The notes under the pieces are model-generated. The model worked only from the letters and a program-made list of their open reading frames with translations. It searched no databases and had not been told where the DNA came from. Source: Calditrichota bacterium (lineage in GTDB: Bacteria > Calditrichota > Calditrichia > Calditrichales > Calditrichaceae). From it: DNA of 64,000 nt. This document shows, one piece after another, positions 61,816 through 64,000 of the stretch; within the stretch, counting starts at the first letter, position 1; every line of letters starts with the position of its first letter. The translations under genes and the position numbers were made by a program. The stretch spans positions 1 to 64,000 of the forward strand of contig RQOG01000024.1 in NCBI GenBank assembly GCA_003854985.1, read 5' to 3'.

Positions 61816-63185
61816 TGTCGAAAATTTTAATTAAAAACGGAAATTTAGTTACTCCGCAGGAAAACATTAAAGCGGATATTTTAATCGGCGATGCCAAGAT
61901 TGAAAAGATAGAATCGAAAATTGATGCGCCCAATGCTGAAATATACGATGCCTCCGGGAAACTGATTTTCCCGGGATTTATTGACGCGCATACACACATG
62001 GGTATTCCGATCCGGCATACCTTTTCCGCGGATAATTTTGAGTCCGGTTCTATGGCTGCGCTGCACGGAGGGGTCACCACAATAATTGATTTTACCGTGC
62101 AGGATAAAGGAGAATCTCTACTAAAAAGTATCGAAAGACGGCGAAAACTCGCGGATGAAAAAATCTCGGTGGATTATGCCCTGCATTGTAATGTAACGGA
62201 TTTGAATGAGCATACCGTAAATGAAATTCCTGAGGTAATCAAACAGGGTATCATCAGTTTTAAAGCCTTCACCGCTTATAAAGAAGCGGGAATGCAATTG
62301 GATGATGAACAGATTCTGGATTTATTATGGCATGTGAATATTGCCGGGGGCATGGTTATGTTTCATGCCGAAAACGGCGGATTGATTTCATTTTTGACGA
62401 AGAAGTTTATTCAGCATGGTAAAACCGATGCCCAATTCCATCCGAACAGCCGGCCTCCGGAGGCGGAGATTGAAGCCGTATGGCGACTGATTACCCTTAA
62501 CCAATCAATTAATTGTCCGATTTATTTTGTTCACCTGACTACCGCGGAAGCGGTACAAATTATAGCGGCCGCCAGAGAGCGGAATCAGTATGTTTATGCC
62601 GAGACTTGTCCGCAATATCTGTTTTTCAATAAGAATGATTATAAAAAAAATAACGGGCACCGACTTATTGCGGCTCCGCCTTTTCGTAATCCCGATGATA
62701 ATATTTTTTTATGGCAGGCTTTACAACAGGGTATGATCAATGTAGTCGGTACGGATCATTGTCCGTTTACTATACAGCAAAAGGAGATGGGGCAGAGACG
62801 ATTTGATTTGACGCCCAATGGCATTCCGGGCGTGGAGACTTTATTCTATTTATTATACTCGGAGGGTGTAAAAAAAGAGCGTCTCTCGTTACAGCGTCTG
62901 GTCAGCCTGATTGCTGAGGAACCGGCCCGCCTGTTCGGATTATATCCGCAAAAAGGAACCTTGATAAAGGGTGCGGATGCCGATCTGGTCATGGTGGATC
63001 CCGATACGAAATGGAAAATTTCCGTTGATAAAATGCATTCTGATATAGACTGGACGCCATATGATGGTCTGGAAATAAACGGGAAAATAAAATCTGTTGT
63101 GCTGCGCGGGAAATGGCTGCTTAAAGACGGAAAGGTTGTTACAGAAAATTTAAAACAGGGGCAATTTGTTCCGGCTCCTGTCTGA
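61815..63185 (+). CDS. Dihydropyrimidinase / D-hydantoinase family amidohydrolase
   Basis: This cyclic amidohydrolase of 456 residues opens dihydropyrimidine or hydantoin rings (family knowledge). The metal motif is PGFIDAHTHM, the carboxylated Lys is in IISFKAFTAYKE, metal His residues are in VMFHAENG and FVHLTT, and the Asp in GTDHCPFT. The ATG at 61815 overlaps the esterase stop; an earlier in-frame start at 61788 lies inside that gene and is rejected. True substrate could also be allantoin-like. A clear terminator follows. Confidence 0.92.
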   Translation: MSKILIKNGNLVTPQENIKADILIGDAKIEKIESKIDAPNAEIYDASGKLIFPGFIDAHTHMGIPIRHTFSADNFESGSMAALHGGVTTIIDFTVQDKGESLLKSIERRRKLADEKISVDYALHCNVTDLNEHTVNEIPEVIKQGIISFKAFTAYKEAGMQLDDEQILDLLWHVNIAGGMVMFHAENGGLISFLTKKFIQHGKTDAQFHPNSRPPEAEIEAVWRLITLNQSINCPIYFVHLTTAEAVQIIAAARERNQYVYAETCPQYLFFNKNDYKKNNGHRLIAAPPFRNPDDNIFLWQALQQGMINVVGTDHCPFTIQQKEMGQRRFDLTPNGIPGVETLFYLLYSEGVKKERLSLQRLVSLIAEEPARLFGLYPQKGTLIKGADADLVMVDPDTKWKISVDKMHSDIDWTPYDGLEINGKIKSVVLRGKWLLKDGKVVTENLKQGQFVPAPV

Positions 63186-63230
63186 TGTTATATTTTATTC
63201 GACCTGACAAAAATAAGATTACCAGAATAG

Positions 63231-63259
63231 GGAAATGTTAAATAATATTTCCTTTTTTT
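63231..63259 (+). terminator. Rho-independent terminator after the dihydropyrimidinase gene
   Basis: GGAAATGTTA (63231-63240) pairs with TAATATTTCC (63243-63252), including one G-U pair, and T7 follows directly. The loop would open to include the inner TTA/TAA. Confidence 0.75.
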
Positions 63260-63384
63260 GTGAGAAACAAATCTGTGTTATTAATAATACTTTAAATTAA
63301 ATATTTAGTAACACATAGTTTTATTATATGTCCGAGATACTAAACGTTTCCTTACCTGTTTATCAGAAAGGAATATGGATCATT

Positions 63385-64000
63385 ATGCGAGTAAAAAAAT
63401 TACCAAAAATAGTCTATTCCGGCCTCTTTTTATTCTTAATCGCCTGCGGACTTTTTGAAGGCGATGAAAAGAACGGCCAGACTGATAATGATGTCATGCT
63501 AACTGAGAATGTTAATTACGGAACGAACGAATCGGGAGGTAAACTTTGGATGGATATGTTTATACCCGTTGATGCTTCTTCTGCGCCATGGCCGTGCGTC
63601 ATTTATATTCATGGTAGCGGATGGCGGGCGGGCAATAAAAAATACACCCATGAACGATGTATTGCGTTGTCTAAAAGAGGTTATGTTGTGGCCACCATTA
63701 ATTATACGTTAAGCGATGAAGCATGCTGGCGCGCTCAGATTTATGACTGCAAAACGGCTGTACGGTTTATGCGTGCCAATTCCGATTTATATAATATCAA
63801 TCCCGACAAAATCGGCGCCTGGGGAGGATCAGCCGGAGCCCATCTGGCATTGATGCTCGGGACCACCAATAATGTTGGAGAAATGGAAAGCGGCGGCGGC
63901 AATAATTCTATTTCCGGTAAAGTTAGCGCTGTCTGCTCATGGAACGGGCCTACCTGGCTGATTAATGGCGAACTCAATGCAGATTATCTTGAAATCCTTG
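63385..64000 (+). CDS. Alpha/beta hydrolase lipoprotein, 5' part
   Basis: This is a secreted esterase-like lipoprotein; 205 codons are present and the gene runs off the window. The signal peptide ends in a lipobox (FLIACGLF). The oxyanion motif is YIHGSGWRAGNK, of the HGGGW type seen in BD-FAE/carboxylesterase lipases. The nucleophile elbow is GAWGGSAGAHLALM (Ser), and the region between them has VVATINYTLSDEACW. AAAGGA lies 13 bases before the ATG. Substrate could be an acylated sugar or ester; the catalytic Asp and His are beyond the window. Confidence 0.85.
   Translation, partial: MRVKKLPKIVYSGLFLFLIACGLFEGDEKNGQTDNDVMLTENVNYGTNESGGKLWMDMFIPVDASSAPWPCVIYIHGSGWRAGNKKYTHERCIALSKRGYVVATINYTLSDEACWRAQIYDCKTAVRFMRANSDLYNINPDKIGAWGGSAGAHLALMLGTTNNVGEMESGGGNNSISGKVSAVCSWNGPTWLINGELNADYLEIL

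Noticed and set aside
63509-63712. A 67-codon + frame near the right end
   Set aside because: It is an off-frame shadow of the lipoprotein alpha/beta hydrolase, whose own frame is open to the window end.

Overview
The window is one stretch of a moderate-to-low GC bacterial chromosome with genes packed head to tail. The organism is a diderm: it has several lipoproteins, two predicted outer-membrane beta-barrels, a CpoB/YbgF-like TPR lipoprotein, a complete MreBCD-RodA-PBP2 elongation set and a meso-DAP-type MurE motif. PASTA repeats on FtsI, a Tritrichomonas-type IMP dehydrogenase, a PurC-PurE fusion and a large-type PurL split from its glutaminase fit the FCB-like phyla (for example the Calditrichota neighbourhood), but no marker here fixes the phylum, so that placement is tentative. 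TGA is an ordinary stop codon (it ends rsmH, murE, murC and others).

Layout. 1-15.1 kb: the division and cell wall cluster on the + strand, rsmH(end)-ftsL-ftsI-murE-murF-mraY-murD-ftsW-murG-murC-ftsQ-ftsA-ftsZ, closed by a hairpin terminator; murB and ddl are absent between murC and ftsQ. 15.1-15.8 kb: a 700-bp gene-free stretch with two identical 60-nt repeats. 15.8-22.3 kb: the elongasome operon on the - strand (mreB-mreC-mreD-mrdA-rodA) followed by the TPR lipoprotein gene, so the division and elongation operons converge. 22.3-26.6 kb: - strand genes for an LD-carboxypeptidase, an EI24/CysZ-like membrane protein, a frameshifted M15 peptidase, an HXXEE membrane protein, a beta-barrel protein and a methyltransferase. 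26.8-32.8 kb: a radical SAM gene, then a cluster of an 11-haem-motif lipoprotein, a double-rhodanese lipoprotein, a beta-barrel and a periplasmic multihaem cytochrome behind a good sigma-54 promoter match. 34.2-50.6 kb: a nearly complete purine operon (guaB-purA-purM-purL-purQ-[vapBC]-purH-purCE-purB-purD-purN-purF). 50.8-56.5 kb: a pyrimidine operon (pyrC-pyrE-pyrF-pyrB-pyrI-pyrD-pyrK). 56.5-64 kb: phospholipid genes, uvrC, a VOC protein, a LOG-family protein, an esterase with a dihydropyrimidinase, and the start of a lipoprotein alpha/beta hydrolase.

The most interesting system is the 28.1-32.8 kb cluster. Its parts (surface-type multihaem lipoprotein, beta-barrel, periplasmic multihaem cytochrome) are those of a porin-cytochrome conduit that moves electrons across the outer membrane; the double-rhodanese lipoprotein recalls the rhodanese-bearing ext clusters of Geobacter. 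The function is inferred, not shown.

A second theme is gene-breaking single-base lesions in otherwise well conserved genes: in-frame stops in rsmH, purD and the multihaem lipoprotein, one-base frameshifts in homopolymers in the M15 peptidase and rhodanese genes, and a haem cysteine changed to arginine in the periplasmic cytochrome. rsmH and purD are housekeeping genes, so consensus errors in the assembly are at least as likely as real decay, and the reads should settle it.
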